Part shown: in pieces, positions 25,113-37,588 of the stretch
Position numbering within the stretch: the stretch's first letter is position 1
How the letters are laid out: each line of letters starts with the position of its first letter
NCBI GenBank assembly: GCA_914767715.1
Contig: OU612066.1
Coordinates: forward strand, 12,717,001 to 12,777,000
Direction of reading: 5' to 3'
DNA from: Membranipora membranacea
Lineage: Eukaryota; Bryozoa; Gymnolaemata; Cheilostomatida; Membraniporidae
Length of the DNA: 60,000 nt
Notes under the pieces: generated by a model
Seen by the model: the letters and a program-made list of their open reading frames with translations, nothing else
What the model was told of the DNA's origin: nothing
Databases searched by the model: none
Position numbers and translations under genes: made by a program

Positions 25113-25710
25113 TGACACAATGAGAAAACTATTAATCAGCAGCATATATCGGCTACCTTTCCAACTTCTTCTGTATTCTTTGCCATTAGTAACGGTATTC
25201 CCACACATCAACTGTTAGCTAAGGTGCAACGATTGGTAAAGAGCTGCTTTCCTGTTTTACTACCAGGTGGCACAAGAGCAGCATGAATTTTTATTTTGCA
25301 TTGCATATCTTTTGGAAGGTTTATGAAATGTCTTATTGTTCTAACTATGAACCAAGACTTTCTTCAAGAGAGCAATATTATTGCCTGCAGAGGTGAATCC
25401 ACACAGCCCCTGACACACGCAGCTTTCGTGTCAGTGTTATGTAATAATCAATCAACGTAACAATTATTTTGATGTCATAAGCCAGGGGGTCCTTGTGACT
25501 ACTCAGTACTTACATTACATTATAAGCTGAGGATGACTTCTCAGTTGATTCACATCAACTCGCTGACTGACAAAGTGATTCAGTTAGTAGTTCTATCAGC
25601 AAAGTTTGGGTGATGTTTGGGTTGGATGACTCATAATATGAAATCAAATTATCTCTGACTAACCGTCTTCTCCAATGAGTTAATTGAACATAGGTCAACT
25701 AGAATCAGAT

Positions 25711-25748
25711 ATAGGTCCCCCCCAGGATATAGGTCCCCCCCAGGATAT
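25711..25748. repeat. Two-unit direct repeat with C-tracts
   Basis: ataggtcccccccaggat occurs twice in tandem. No function is suggested. Confidence 0.75.
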
Positions 25749-26011
25749 AAGGCATAATTGATGATGAGACAAAAGAAAATTACAAAAGAAAGTGACTTTG
25801 CTCTTATGTGTAGATGATTTTATCTCTGACACTAAAAAGCTGTCTAGACCAAATTTTGTTTTAGATTAATTATTTTTAGTTCTAACGATATAAGCAGTAT
25901 AAGAGATAAGTTGCAAGCATGATTAAGTTCTATTTTCGGATCCTCTTACTTAAATGTCTTTTATAAGGGATAAACAGGTTTCTTTGCGGACAAACTGATG
26001 TTGCAAGGATT

Positions 26012-26201
26012 TAATTTAAGGTTAAAAACTTTCTGTAGGATGAGCTACTCTGGGAGTATTCTGAATCCTCAAACGAAATTTCTACACCGACCATTGGCTT
26101 TATTATTATGCCTATCGGTGATCTTCTCCCTCTTGGTTGCCATGATGTCTTATTCAGTTGCAGGATCAACGCGCGGTTATGATTATTGCCTTCTTATTTA
26201 G
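26012..26201 (+). pseudogene. Relic duplicate of a PDZ-LIM exon
   Basis: Positions 26030-26072 are identical over 43 bases to 31097-31139, which covers the acceptor and start of PDZ-LIM exon 4. Both contain the tract ttctgtag, the AG acceptor and the codons for RMSYSGSILNPQ. Similarity fades upstream through the AT-rich intron side. After NPQ the copy diverges into an unrelated frame (TKFLHRP..., stop at 26199-26201). The copy lies about 1.9 kb upstream of the gene's own ATG, outside the reconstructed coding region, so it is probably a dead duplicate. An alternative upstream exon cannot be excluded. Confidence 0.7.
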
Positions 26202-27980
26202 AGACTCAAAAGCATCTTTTAGCAGAAGTGTCTCAGCAAAGAAGCCATAGACATGTTTTTGGGACCTATAAAGATTAACTTTAAAATAATAATATTTATC
26301 TTAATTTTATGGATAAACCTCATCATGTAGTGATCACCACAAAGTAAAATAATCGTTTGATCCAAAATAACTTGAGGATTATCAAAAAACAGGCTGCTTA
26401 TATTAATGGTATGGCATCAAACATATTTTCACATATTTGCTGCGTCACAATGACCTAAGTTTTATCTCTTCTAAGTCTATTATTTTTAGCATTTGGGATT
26501 GGATTAGATATGGAATTTAGTACTTATCATGTAGCACTTAAAGCTTAGGTAGATGGTATAATGGGGAACATACAAGTTAATACTGATATAAATAGTTGCT
26601 CTGATTTGGCGTTTCTAAAATTATAGATAAAACTGTCATTCACTGGATGGATATACCTCCCTGGTTCGTGCTGAGCTCCAAGGTTCAGTTCACACTGAAC
26701 TGTGCAGATCGAGAGGCCCGGGGTCAAGTTGCAGCGTTACGTGTTTTTGAAGTTTCAGCTCAACCTCACTCCATGGAAATGGAAGAAATATTTAGAAGGC
26801 AGGCCAAGAGATGGAAACTTAGGTAAAGCTCTAAAATTTACATTGAAACACACTGTTTCCTGTCTATGGTTTTCGGGTAGTGGTGGTGCTATGCTGTAGC
26901 TGTATCTTGTGAATGAAGATTAAATGGAGGAAATCTGGGGAATATCAGCACAAATGCTGAAGGGATTGTGACATGACAGTTTTTGACACTAAACTGCCTT
27001 TAAAATTGCCATTAAATTAGATCCTCGAAACAAATTGATTGGTACGACTGATGCCAAATGAGGCTGTAGCCAATTCAAAAGCACTGCTGTCAGTGTTATT
27101 GAGCTTTGAAAATGCTGCCTGTTGGATTTCCAACTGAAATTTTGGTGATTTGAGAATTTTATATTTTTGGTAAAATCAATTTGGGGCACTTTATGCACGG
27201 ATGGGTTGATGAGAATAAGACCGGAAATGTGTGAAAAATGGAATGGTCTTATAAATAGGAGCACTGAAAAAATATATGCGGATTCTTTCCACCCATAGTC
27301 ACAAATTTGGTAGAGCAGAATTATACCATCATTTCGAGTGGTAGTTGAAGAATTGAAAGTTTCTGAAGCAGCTTTAAGTTGACAAGTCCATATGGGGAAA
27401 TAAATAGAGCTGTTGAACTGTTCAAAATGACAATGAGCAGTTGTTGACCTGTGACAATTATAAAATTATAGGATATTGATATTTCAAATTCATGAGAACA
27501 AGACAGAAAAAAAAGCTGATTCCATTGCTTTTCATTTATTTAATGGAATAAACGATTTCAATTTTTGTTTGTAAAATTCGAGCTTTTGAAACAAGTGGTT
27601 GGGCCATGACCCACCATCCTTTGAATACAGTCCTACAGCCATTGACATATTTTCTTTAGGTAATTATTCTGATCATCTCATCCCAAACTGAGTTGTCTAA
27701 CCATGTGTATAGAGAAGATAACCACATATTTTGTAAGTAGCAGAGGGATTCCAAGTGAATTGCAGGTTTTCCTATCCAGTCTGACCTTTACATAAGAGTT
27801 CAACAGCTGATAATAAGACTCACGCTGTGACGTTATAATAACTGAGATAATCAAGCAGTAAACAGCCTGCAGCATTCATCAACTCTTTACTTTAAAGTTT
27901 CCTCTCAGCACATTGATCTAACAAGTCAAATGATTAATTGAAGTTCTGACAGCATTTGGAGACTAAAAGCAATCGACAAA

Positions 27981-30900
27981 ATGTCGGTGGCTCCCCAAGC
28001 CAACGTCAATGTGCACCTGAGTAGAATCAATGGACAGATACCATGGGGCTTCAGGATGTCAGGTGGTATGGATTTCCACACGCCGCTCACCATTCAGAGG
28101 GTAAGTCTGCCTGATCACATTCCATTTACAGTTTAGAATATACATAGCTCTCGCATTCCGAAAATCAAAATATAGTAAGCTACTGTTGCAGTCTGCATTT
28201 TTTTCATATTTATACCAAAACTTCATTACTTAGGTTAGGGAAAGTAGAATTTATATTAGAAACAATAGTTGTATTATAGTCCTCAGTTTGTTGATGACTT
28301 TGGATAATGGATTACTTATGTATAAATGCTCTCATACATAACTTCACTTGGAGTCTGGACATCTGAGACTAAACACTGCAAAAACAGATCGTTTTTCTCC
28401 CAACACATAGCGTATAACATATATTAAAATACATAGTTTTTAATCAAAGCATCCGGTAAAAATTGTTTTTGTTATGATACGGACATACTTCTACAATCTG
28501 AAATATGCACTATACGGAAGGAACGAGGAACTGTTGCACTTTGTATGTGAATCTAATAGCCAGTGTTACTGTAAAGCTATCAACACGGACTCAAATCCCC
28601 ATTTAACATTATTGAAGATCATCTAATATGTTTGATCGGATTGTCTGCAATATTTCATTGCAGGGTTTTATAGTATTTCATATCATCTTATGCTGCAGGT
28701 GATTTTATATTTGTATGAACACTATTGTAATACTTCACACTACGCTGAGTACAGGAATATATTACAGCGCTAACAAATAGCAGACTAAGCCCTGCACCTT
28801 TAATTTTGTTTCTCACTTCAATTCACCTCCCCCACCCTGCTCTTACGGCGCCAAGGAGGCTCTGACGCCTCATATCGACAGCTAAATGAAATATGGAGCT
28901 GTAAGTCCCGAAACAGTCGGGAAATAAAGTCACTCATTCTTCCCTAATTTATTGTAAAACTTCTTACGAAAGTAATCTGAAGTTGATATGCAACAAACTG
29001 AAGAAAATCAAAGCTGCAATACTTCCTCAATGATCAGGTGTATATCATAGGAAAAATCACTATACGGTCATAAGGAATAAGAAAACTTAAAAATAGGCTA
29101 CCCTAAATGCACAATCAAACTTTTCCTTCCTATTCAACTGTTAGGCATGACATCGGAACACAATCAGCCCTGAAGCCTCTTATCTACATGGCAGCACTTA
29201 TAAAGTCAGACTAATAATTCAAGTATAGTCAGTAGCATATTCAACAATCTGCGATAGACGACTAGAGAGCATTACCAGGTTCAAGTTACATTCTGTAAAC
29301 AGAATTATCTGCAAATAAAACAAGCAATTACACACAATCTGATCCTAGGCACTCTAAAAATGATCAGCACCAACAGGTTTGCCCCAAATATAAAATAAAC
29401 ACTAGCCGCTCTAAGCAGCTAAAATTATGATTGTCGGAAATCCTGAAAATATGAGTTAGTACCCATCAAGATAAAGCTGTTTATCATTGAGCCTAATATT
29501 CGTATTAGCCATGATGTTTAGGTAAATAAATCTCATGTAAAAAATCCTTCCTCGCAAAACACAAAATCTCAAACAACATTTGCCATGTAAGACGGAAAAC
29601 ATTCCCAGCCTATATCAACAGATAATCATACAATCTATACCATCAAGTTTCCAAAAGTACAATACATCATTTTGGCAGGGTGCCAAATTGTCTGGATTTT
29701 CAAAACCTTTGGCAATCCATACCAAATGATAATAATTAGTGATGAAACCAGAGACTATAGATATATATCTATAGTCTCTGATGAAACCTCATATGCCACA
29801 CATTTTCCTCTTTTTGCTCTACAAGCTATAAGCCCTCTCATTTCATTTTAGGTTTTTTGAAGATCAGTAATGGATTCTTTCTTCTGCTCAAATACTAGCT
29901 GAATGAAATTAAGCCTGTTATGTATATTATGTAAGGGATCTCTTTTTGTCTGATTGCAGGTAACCCCAGGAACGATAGCAGCAAACAGTGGTGTGATGCC
30001 AGGAGACTTGATAGTGGCTATCAATGGTGTACATACTGGTATGATGAAACATAAGGAAGCCCAGCAGACTATTCTATCATGTGGGAACAACACCTCACTA
30101 GCTCTCTCAAGGTAACAACAAACAGCAAAGATGAACCTTACAAACTGAGTACCGCAACACGCTGACAACGATTCATTGCTGCTCATATTTGACAAACCAA
30201 GCTACTCACACATAGCAATTTAAATTTCTTTTCCAAACCAAAGCATTGAAAATTTTGCTTTGGAGTTACGCATAACAATGGCCTGCCACGGCGGATACCT
30301 CAACATTGTTTTGGCCCGCACTCGCTACAATCTAACTCCATTGCTTAGAAGTTGCACCTGCTTTTTAAACTGAGATCCACTAACAAATTTAACCATGTAA
30401 TGTTGATTTTCTTTAGAGATTTAGCCCATCTTACCGCCGAACCGCCAAAGGCGTATAACGGTCAGGTTAAATATCACCCAAGTGTGGGTTATGTTCCTAA
30501 TCCAAGAGCAGCTCCGCCTAGCCCGGGACATGGGGACGCGTATGTTGCACCCGGCTATGCATACCAAGCACCTGGTGCTAGTCCTCAGGTCCCAGGCTAT
30601 GCTCCTGATACTAAGGATCTTCCATCTATAACTAATAACAAGAGTACCACAATCATTACTGCTCATGGGTCCAGGTATAAAAATGATTGAGACCTGAAAC
30701 CTGAAACCCGAGTGTGTGTTTTCCCTTCTTCACCAGTTTTTCAGAAAAAAGACACCCGCTAATCCCATTAAAGCTACCAACCCCATTTTCTTATAAATAA
30801 TGCAAACCACAGCTTTTCCCCAAACTTCTGCACATCAAAGGAGCACTTGTGTTCACCAATAAAAACACATAATACCTTACTAAACGATGACTTCTGAGAA

Positions 30901-33900
30901 GGAAACCTATAACTCGTTTGAGTTGTTGCTACAGTCTAATCATCACAAGTCAACTCAGTATTTATTTTGGTTCTACCCATGCTCAAAAATCCACATATAA
31001 TTTCAGAGGGAGATTATTCATGGTATTGGTGGTAAATCATAGTAGTCATAGTAGTCTTACTGAGAAATTACAAAGATTTAAATTTAAATTAAATATTTTC
31101 TGTAGGATGAGCTACTCTGGGAGTATTCTGAATCCTCAAGCAGCTCCTGCTGCTCCCCCAGCACATAGACCTCCTCCACAACCAGCAATGTTTACTCCAT
31201 CACGGGCTCCTGCACCCGTCCCTCAACGAGCTCCTGCAGCACCTACGCACACACAGGCTATACCACCGTCACCCCTCTCTCCTCCAATAAAACAAGGCGG
31301 TGCAGTGCCATGGGTACCTAATGATGGGAAGAAGACTAAGGACCTACAATGTGGAGATACAACGGCTCACAGGGGTACGTCCACATACTACAACGAAGCT
31401 CCGCTAGATCCAGGCAAAGTTCCTGTCTGTAACAACTGCCATATTAATATCAGGTTTGTTTGAAATACTGGAAGACATCTAACATCTCATTTACACACTT
31501 GAGCACCTATTTGAACTTTGTTTTACAATGTCGATCTATTCATAGTCGCACACACCCATTAGCCCATGGATACGATAGTTCATTAGGGCCACATTATTGC
31601 CTCTGACAATACAGCTATTGCCTCTGCGAGATAATTTACCCCACCACGAAAAATTATAGCCTCTCTGATGTCACATTTGCCATATGCTGTGCGTGGGAGA
31701 AAACACCACCTCTTACATAAAAAGGCCTCTGCGAAATAATTTACCCCCTCTGAGAAATAATTTAACCCTTCTTTGGTCACAATTGCCATATTCTGCACTT
31801 TCTTCATATGAGATTACCATGTTTTGCTCAGTGACAGCTAGAAGTGAAGGATTGAGATGCTCATCAGCACACAGGGGTAGCATCATGCTGCCGGGGCAGG
31901 CCATGAGGAGGTTGGACAAGTGAAAGCCTCGAAACTGCGCTAGACTCATGTGTGTGTTGTGCAGTGGTACAGACAGACACTACTGTATGTTGTATCCCTA
32001 AAACGAGAGATAGTCCTGGGATCCTGAGAAATAAATAAAACCCCCTTTTTTTTTACATTTATCCTCTCATATGTGTGAGAGAGAACACCACGGTACATAC
32101 AAAATATTCTGCCTTTGAGAAATAGTCAACTCCCTCATTTCTCACATTTACCATATTAGATGTGTGTGTGTGAAAAAGAACCGCCTTTTTCTTATACGAG
32201 ATCACCATGTTTTGCCATTGAAAGCACTAACGTTTTTTGCTATATTAACACATCTTTGAACTGGCAGGAAAGTCAACATCTAAAACAGTGTTGATGTCCG
32301 ATTTTTCTTTTTCAATGCATGTACTAATATATTAATGTTAAATGACAGATAGACCAGAGACTGAATATTTCGATAGACTGAGTTTTGCAAGTCACTCAGA
32401 ACTTGTGGTACAGCGATGGTACAGTGGTGGTACAGCGACGTTTCAGCCGTGGATCCTCAGCTAGCTAAGCTGGAGGTCTAAAGTACAAAACCTCTACGCA
32501 GACCTGTTTTTTCTCCCATAGTTAAATTTCGTGATGCGTATTGTAAATAAGCGAAGACCCTGAGATACTTTTACACACAACTTGTAGTTATTAAAAAGTT
32601 ATTACACCAACCAAACCTTTCTACTTTATCTCCAATTCCACTACCATAAATACTGACACTCATACGTAGTTCCAAATCAGGTTGACTCATAGACAAACTT
32701 TGGAAATATAAAATATTTCAGCGATATTTGTTTTGCAGCCGGTGAAAGACAATGAAAAGTTTGAGTCACAAGTAACTGACCAGCATTTCGCAGAACCTCT
32801 ATTCCCTCGCTACAAAGATCATTTCTTAAACATTCTTATTTATATTTTGAATAAGAATAGTCATCAGAATCTTATTGTCACAACCATCGATAATTAAAAC
32901 TGAGGATAATATATAGCTGATATGTTACACTGGACCTACAGGTCGGTAAGCAGCGCCCCCTACCGCTGAACCACGAGTTTAGGGTGAAGTTTGCAAAAAT
33001 CACAGTCTATCAAATTATTGGATCTCAGGACTATCTGTCACGATAGGTATACAACATACATTAGTGTTCATACCCTCTGCACAACACAGGTCTTCAGCAA
33101 GTAACTATCAGCTTGTGTTGATGAGCATCTCAATTCTTGACAGTGTTTTCATTGAGCAAAGCATGGTCATCTGATACAAAGAATATTTGGTGTTTTCTCT
33201 CACACACATAGAATATGGCAAATGTGACACAGGATGGGGAAAATATTTCTAATTTGCGGTGTATGTATGAAAAGAGGTGGTGTTTTCTCTGAAACACACA
33301 GGGGATGGTAGATGTCTTATAGGAGAGGTAAAATATTTCATGGAGAGGAAATGTGCTATCACAGCCGAATGTGGCCCTAACATCCATGGTACATTGATGT
33401 AACTTTGGTTCTTTTACACTATCAATAAATGATATAGAAGAAACAAATAGTAAAACATCCTACCAGAAATTGTGTTTCTGTTGCTTTCTTAGAATGCTGT
33501 CTGTAATACTTTTATTTGTAGAGGACCATTTATTGTTGCATTGAATAAGTGCTGGTGCCCGAAGCATTTCGCCTGCTCTAAGTGTGGTGTCGAGCTCATC
33601 AACATGGGATTCGTGGAGCTAAACGACAAAGTCTACTGTGAGAAGGACTATGAGACTCACTTTGCTCCGAGATGTGCCAAGTGTGGGCTCCCTATCATGG
33701 GTGTAAGTATTTGACTTACTTAATGGGTGTGAGTATTTGACTCAATTCATTGGTGTAAGTATTTGGGTTACCTCATCGGTGTAAGTATTTGGGTCACCTC
33801 ATTGGTATAAGTATTTGGGTTACCTCATGGGGGTAAATATTTGGGTTATTTCATGGGTGTAAGTATCTGGCTAACTTTGTGGGGTATCTACCTCATTGAA

Positions 33901-36480
33901 TAGTAGCAAACTTATGTCCCGTTCAAAAAGTAATAGCTTAGCTAACAAGAAATACTGAGTGCCATTAAAAAATATTTTTCCAGCAAAAAGTGTATGTCCT
34001 TCTTTCCATATCTACTTCTTTATAATATTTGCCTTCATAATGAAAATTTTGAAAGCTGTCATTTGAAAAAAAGTGAGTGAAATGAGCTAGTTCTAGTCTC
34101 AAATCCACCGAACAAACTCAGACGTGTTTCAGCTTTCCGGTCGGTCATAACCTCATGAAGAGAATACCATCGATTTGAACTTGTTGAACTCTGGCCCAGT
34201 GCAGTAAATGAGCCAAGCAAGGAATATTACGATAAGCATTTTATAATTATAGCCAAATCAAAGTATTAATTCTCTCGCTAATTAAATCTGTTCTGATAAT
34301 TATTGCACGAGGCAGGCATCCTCAATAAGAGCATTGTGTGTTGAAATGTGTATTACAGCCTGCATTAGGCTCATTGAGCTCCCGCAATAAGACAACCCCA
34401 ACATTGTAATTTAACAAATATACCTGAGACGAGAAAATTTAGTTCAGTTTAGTTCAGCTAGAATGGGGGGGGGGAGTATTTGTTCGTGAATAATTTTTAG
34501 AATGATGGTCGTAGCATTTTCTTATCAACCTTATTCCCAGCAACATTGGAGATGTTGCTGACAATGTAATCCCACTGCGTTTAACCCGGAAAAAGCTGAA
34601 GCACCTAGTTTGGGGCTGACATGATGTAAGCTGGCTCTGATTTTCACTGGCTAATATAAAATAATGTGGCCAGATAAACGCTGCAAGCCATAATCTTCAA
34701 CTTTTTAAGCCGGCATGAAAATGTGATCTTTTTCTCCTGAGGATATTTCACTATTCTAGGGAACGTGTTTGTTAGAGCCTATTTTTGTCAGCTAAATTCC
34801 ACTCTTAGTGTACAGAGATCACTATATCATTCAGCTTCAGACTCATGTAGCAACAATAAGATTTATCCTGACTTGTCTAGCACAGTAACTTATTGGATAA
34901 CCATTTCTCACACTAAAATATATTCTTTTTCAATTTTAACCACAGAGACCTGACTTTTCTATGTTTTTGTCTTTTAACAGTGCCAGTGTCTACACCGAAT
35001 TCAACGGCTTTTTTGTCAGTGATTGTAACAGATTCGTCCATCCATGCAATGATGAGCTTGCCCTAACAATACATTCTCTGTTTATACAGGACACAGTAAC
35101 TGCTCTGAAGAAGACCTGGCACAAGGAGTGCTTTATCTGTAGCGAATGTAAGATACCAATCAGCACTGGAGCCTTCCATGTGGAGGATGGAAACCCATAC
35201 TGCCTCAATGGTAAGATTTCTATTTATCAGACAGTTTTCAGAGTTGTCTGCTTGCAAATTGAGGTGAGACAACTCTCTACAGTAATCTGCTGCTGATTAA
35301 ATTAAACTGATGTAGAACATGGAGTATCACAGGTGTTCATAGGTTTTTATTTTTTTGAGGGAAAACTTGACAGTCAATGTTTGCTAGTTTTTTAAAGTCA
35401 AAACTCGCTGCAGGCAAAGTTACAAGTTTTTTACGACTTGAAGAATTTCCCGAGTTACAATGCTGATGTTTGCTGCCACAGATGACAGCAGTCAGTGACA
35501 ATGGCCATGGTCAACAGACTCAGTTTTGGCAATAGATGGTTTGCTGCACATGCAGAATATGACTGATCAAATTATAGATGAAACTTTTTCTCACCTTAGC
35601 GCTAGTGGAGAGAGGGCGGTCTGTTGTTGGCGCATGCGCGTTGCTGTGAACTGAAATGATGAAAAATTTCTAAGCCGTTAGAAGAGAGACTGCTTGAGGA
35701 GCAGTGAGAGGCTGAATCAGACTGAGACTGAAGTATGACATGAAATAGTGACGACTGGCTTTCTCAACACAAAAACTTTTACAATAACAAATTAATTTCG
35801 AGTCAATTCCCTCTGAGTAGTGAATCAAACGTCAAGCCTTTCCCATTCTATTCAAAAGTTAAGTCAAGTCTTCAAATCATTGTTGCAAAAGTACCATATA
35901 AGATCCAACCTGTGTGTAAGAGCTTAGATAAGACGGATATTCTGACAGCTAGTGTATGTTACTTTGTTGACAGATTGGCAGAGGTTGTTCCAGACTAAAT
36001 GCGCTGGTTGTGAGTTTCCTGTCGAGCCCGGAGACAGATGGATCGAGGCTCTGGAGGCTAACTGGCATTCTGAATGCTTCGCTTGCAATGTAAGTGATAT
36101 CAGACTATTATTGTCATTTTATTATGGTTAGATTCAGTTTACCTGCATTCAGAATTGCTTCCCCCATCTGATCAGTTGAATGGGAAAAACCCAAATACCG
36201 GCAAACTTGTTCTGGGAGTATGTATATAGCGCGTAATAGCAACACCACCTGATGGATGGCCACTCAAAAGTTATATGATTAGAAACAGGGAATTCAGTAA
36301 CATGGAATTCAGTGTGTGTTCTTTTGAAACATGGAAATCACTGTGGCGTATTACGCGTTACCATCACTGATTCGAAACATCAATTTTCAGGTCTGTAACT
36401 GCGCTCTGGAGGGTAAAGCTTTCTTTGCTAGAGACGGCCGACCATACTGCAAAGGCCATGCTGGTGCAGCTCGTTCTTAA
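27981..36480 (+). CDS. PDZ and triple-LIM domain protein, Enigma/ALP/Zasp class
   Basis: Eight exons join in frame: 27981-28100, 29960-30111, 30417-30674, 31106-31453, 33522-33702, 35090-35210, 35974-36089 and 36391-36480 (461 aa plus TAA). Exons 1-2 encode a PDZ domain (about 8-90) with carboxylate-binding loop PWGF. Exons 3-4 give a Pro/Ala-rich linker. Three LIM domains follow: LIM1 (about 285-338, VCNNC...HFACSKC...YCEKD), LIM2 (about 344-396, CAKC...WHKECFICSEC...YCLND) and LIM3 (about 403-455, CAGC...WHSECFACNVC...YCKGH), all with complete zinc-ligand patterns. Family members tie alpha-actinin through the PDZ domain and signalling or cytoskeletal partners through LIM at Z-discs and stress fibres. 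The vertebrate relatives are PDLIM5, PDLIM7 and LDB3, and one-to-one orthology is not claimed. I see no clear ZM motif. Introns hold a large inverted repeat (4-5) and a splice-site minisatellite (5-6). Poly(A) signals AATAAA occur at 36893 and 37100. Confidence 0.93.
29750..29780. mobile_element. Palindromic insertion (CAGAGACTATAG family) with 8-bp direct repeats
   Basis: The palindrome 29749-29780 is a perfect inverted repeat and differs from the copy at 8290 only by one extra AT in the centre. Flanks atgaaacc are repeated at 29742-29749 and 29781-29788. It lies in PDZ-LIM intron 1, about 180 bp before exon 2. Confidence 0.8.
31550..33410. repeat. Large imperfect inverted repeat in PDZ-LIM intron 4
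   Basis: The left arm (about 31560-32045) and right arm (about 33000-33390) are inverted copies. Examples are ttagggccaca at 31585 against tgtggccctaa at 33369, tgagatgctcatcag at 31855 against tgatgagcatctca at 33119, and the pair tgtatgttgtat at 31985 against atacaacataca at 33049. A third, direct copy of part of the left arm lies at about 32060-32215 (caccacggtaca, gaaatagtca, accatgttttgcc). The spacer of about 1 kb has no gene. The open frames inside are low-complexity by-products. The structure sits in the intron that splits LIM1. Confidence 0.8.
33690..33866 (+). repeat. 26-bp minisatellite built from a 5' splice site
   Basis: Donor-like GTAAGT or a variant recurs at 33703 (the real exon 5 donor), 33729, 33755, 33781, 33807 (mutated), 33833 (gtaaat) and 33859, at exact 26-base spacing. 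Each unit resembles catgggtgtaagtatttggg, so the last bases of the exon were amplified together with the donor. Confidence 0.9.
34465..34474 (+). repeat. Poly-G run in PDZ-LIM intron
   Basis: Ten consecutive G residues in intron 5. Nothing else is visible nearby. Confidence 0.7.
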
Positions 36481-36892
36481 TATAGAAGACAGTGAATATT
36501 TCATGATACTGACAGACCTGCTGTTTATTGAGCGACAATCCTTGTTCGCATAACACGACAAATTACTCCACTCTGGAGACCCGCCTATAGATGTTGGTTT
36601 GCGTCCCGTCAGCAGGTGAAAATCGTTGTTTTCAGAGAGTGTAGATTTATAAGCAACAAATGCATATTTACGGTATTTAGGTATTATACTCATAGATAAT
36701 GATATACTATTGTGACAGTTTTTATTCCTCAGCTGTTTTGAGCGCAGAGCTTAGATCACAGTGTTCTGATTGCAGTTCTTAGAATTGACATAAAACAATA
36801 TGTTTAGACAACAAATAATTGAATTATTATTCATCCTAAATAGGCTTTCAACCCGATCCCTTTCACTCGATGCCTTGCAATCCAATTTTACC

Positions 36893-37105
36893 AATAAACT
36901 AGAAGGGCACTATAGATAGAACCCTCCACCCGCAATACAAGAGAAAAGAGCCCCAAACTTTCAGGCTTTTTCATCGCTATAGATTTGTTATTTTTATTCT
37001 ACTGTCTTGAGAATGTTCTCCTGCTGATTAAATACTAGATTGTTGATTCCTTTCCTTTAGATTTATAGTTTATTTTGTTATTAATATTGTTTACAAAGTA
37101 ATAAA
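36893..37105 (+). terminator. Candidate poly(A) signals of the PDZ-LIM gene
   Basis: Canonical AATAAA hexamers at 36893-36898 and 37100-37105, about 0.4 and 0.6 kb after the stop codon, in the gap before the convergent MLX gene. Which of them is used cannot be told from sequence. Confidence 0.45.
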
Positions 37106-37588
37106 ATTTGTTTATGACCCATGTCTGAACCGTTGATCGTCTAAGTTGTTGCTGTGAAAACATACATTGCTGCTCAAATTATTGGTTTTTTACAAATACG
37201 TTGCATTTTGTACATGAAATTCAAACTCAAAATAATACTGGCTTAGCGCACAAAATTCCTACTGAGACAAATTAAGAAAAACTTATTCGCTATTCCTCCC
37301 CCATGTTTCATAAATTGACTGGACATTGAACATTATATATTCTAGCAGTTTTGAGAAAAAAAACCCATCACCATGAAAAACGTTAATTGATATGAATAGT
37401 TCAAAAAATGGATAGTAAGAAGTGTAAAAAGTTGATAGATAGAAGACAGGTAGAAATATATTGATCCAAAAGCTTAGCAGTAAAAGAACCAACAAACTGA
37501 ATTGCTCACCTATAGAAGCCATGAATCTCAACTCACTATCCTAGTCGGCTGTTGACTGTATGTTTTATGACTGTATGTTACTCACGAG

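Larger units (their letters stand above)
22405..27980. other. Intergenic region between bHLH and PDZ-LIM genes
   Basis: No intact gene seen. It contains a tandem duplication carrying bZIP-like sites (24047-24479), two hairpin elements (24741-24802 and 25083-25112), an 18-bp direct repeat with C runs (25711-25748) and a relic PDZ-LIM exon (26012-26201). The PDZ-LIM promoter and 5' UTR should lie at its right end. Confidence 0.6.

Noticed and set aside
31583-31949. Open frames of 74-79 codons on both strands in PDZ-LIM intron 4
   Set aside because: They lie in the left arm of the large inverted repeat and show repeated low-complexity peptides.
35630-35640. GCGCATGCGCG motif in PDZ-LIM intron 6
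   Set aside because: It resembles an NRF1 site, but there is no transcription start evidence in this intron.
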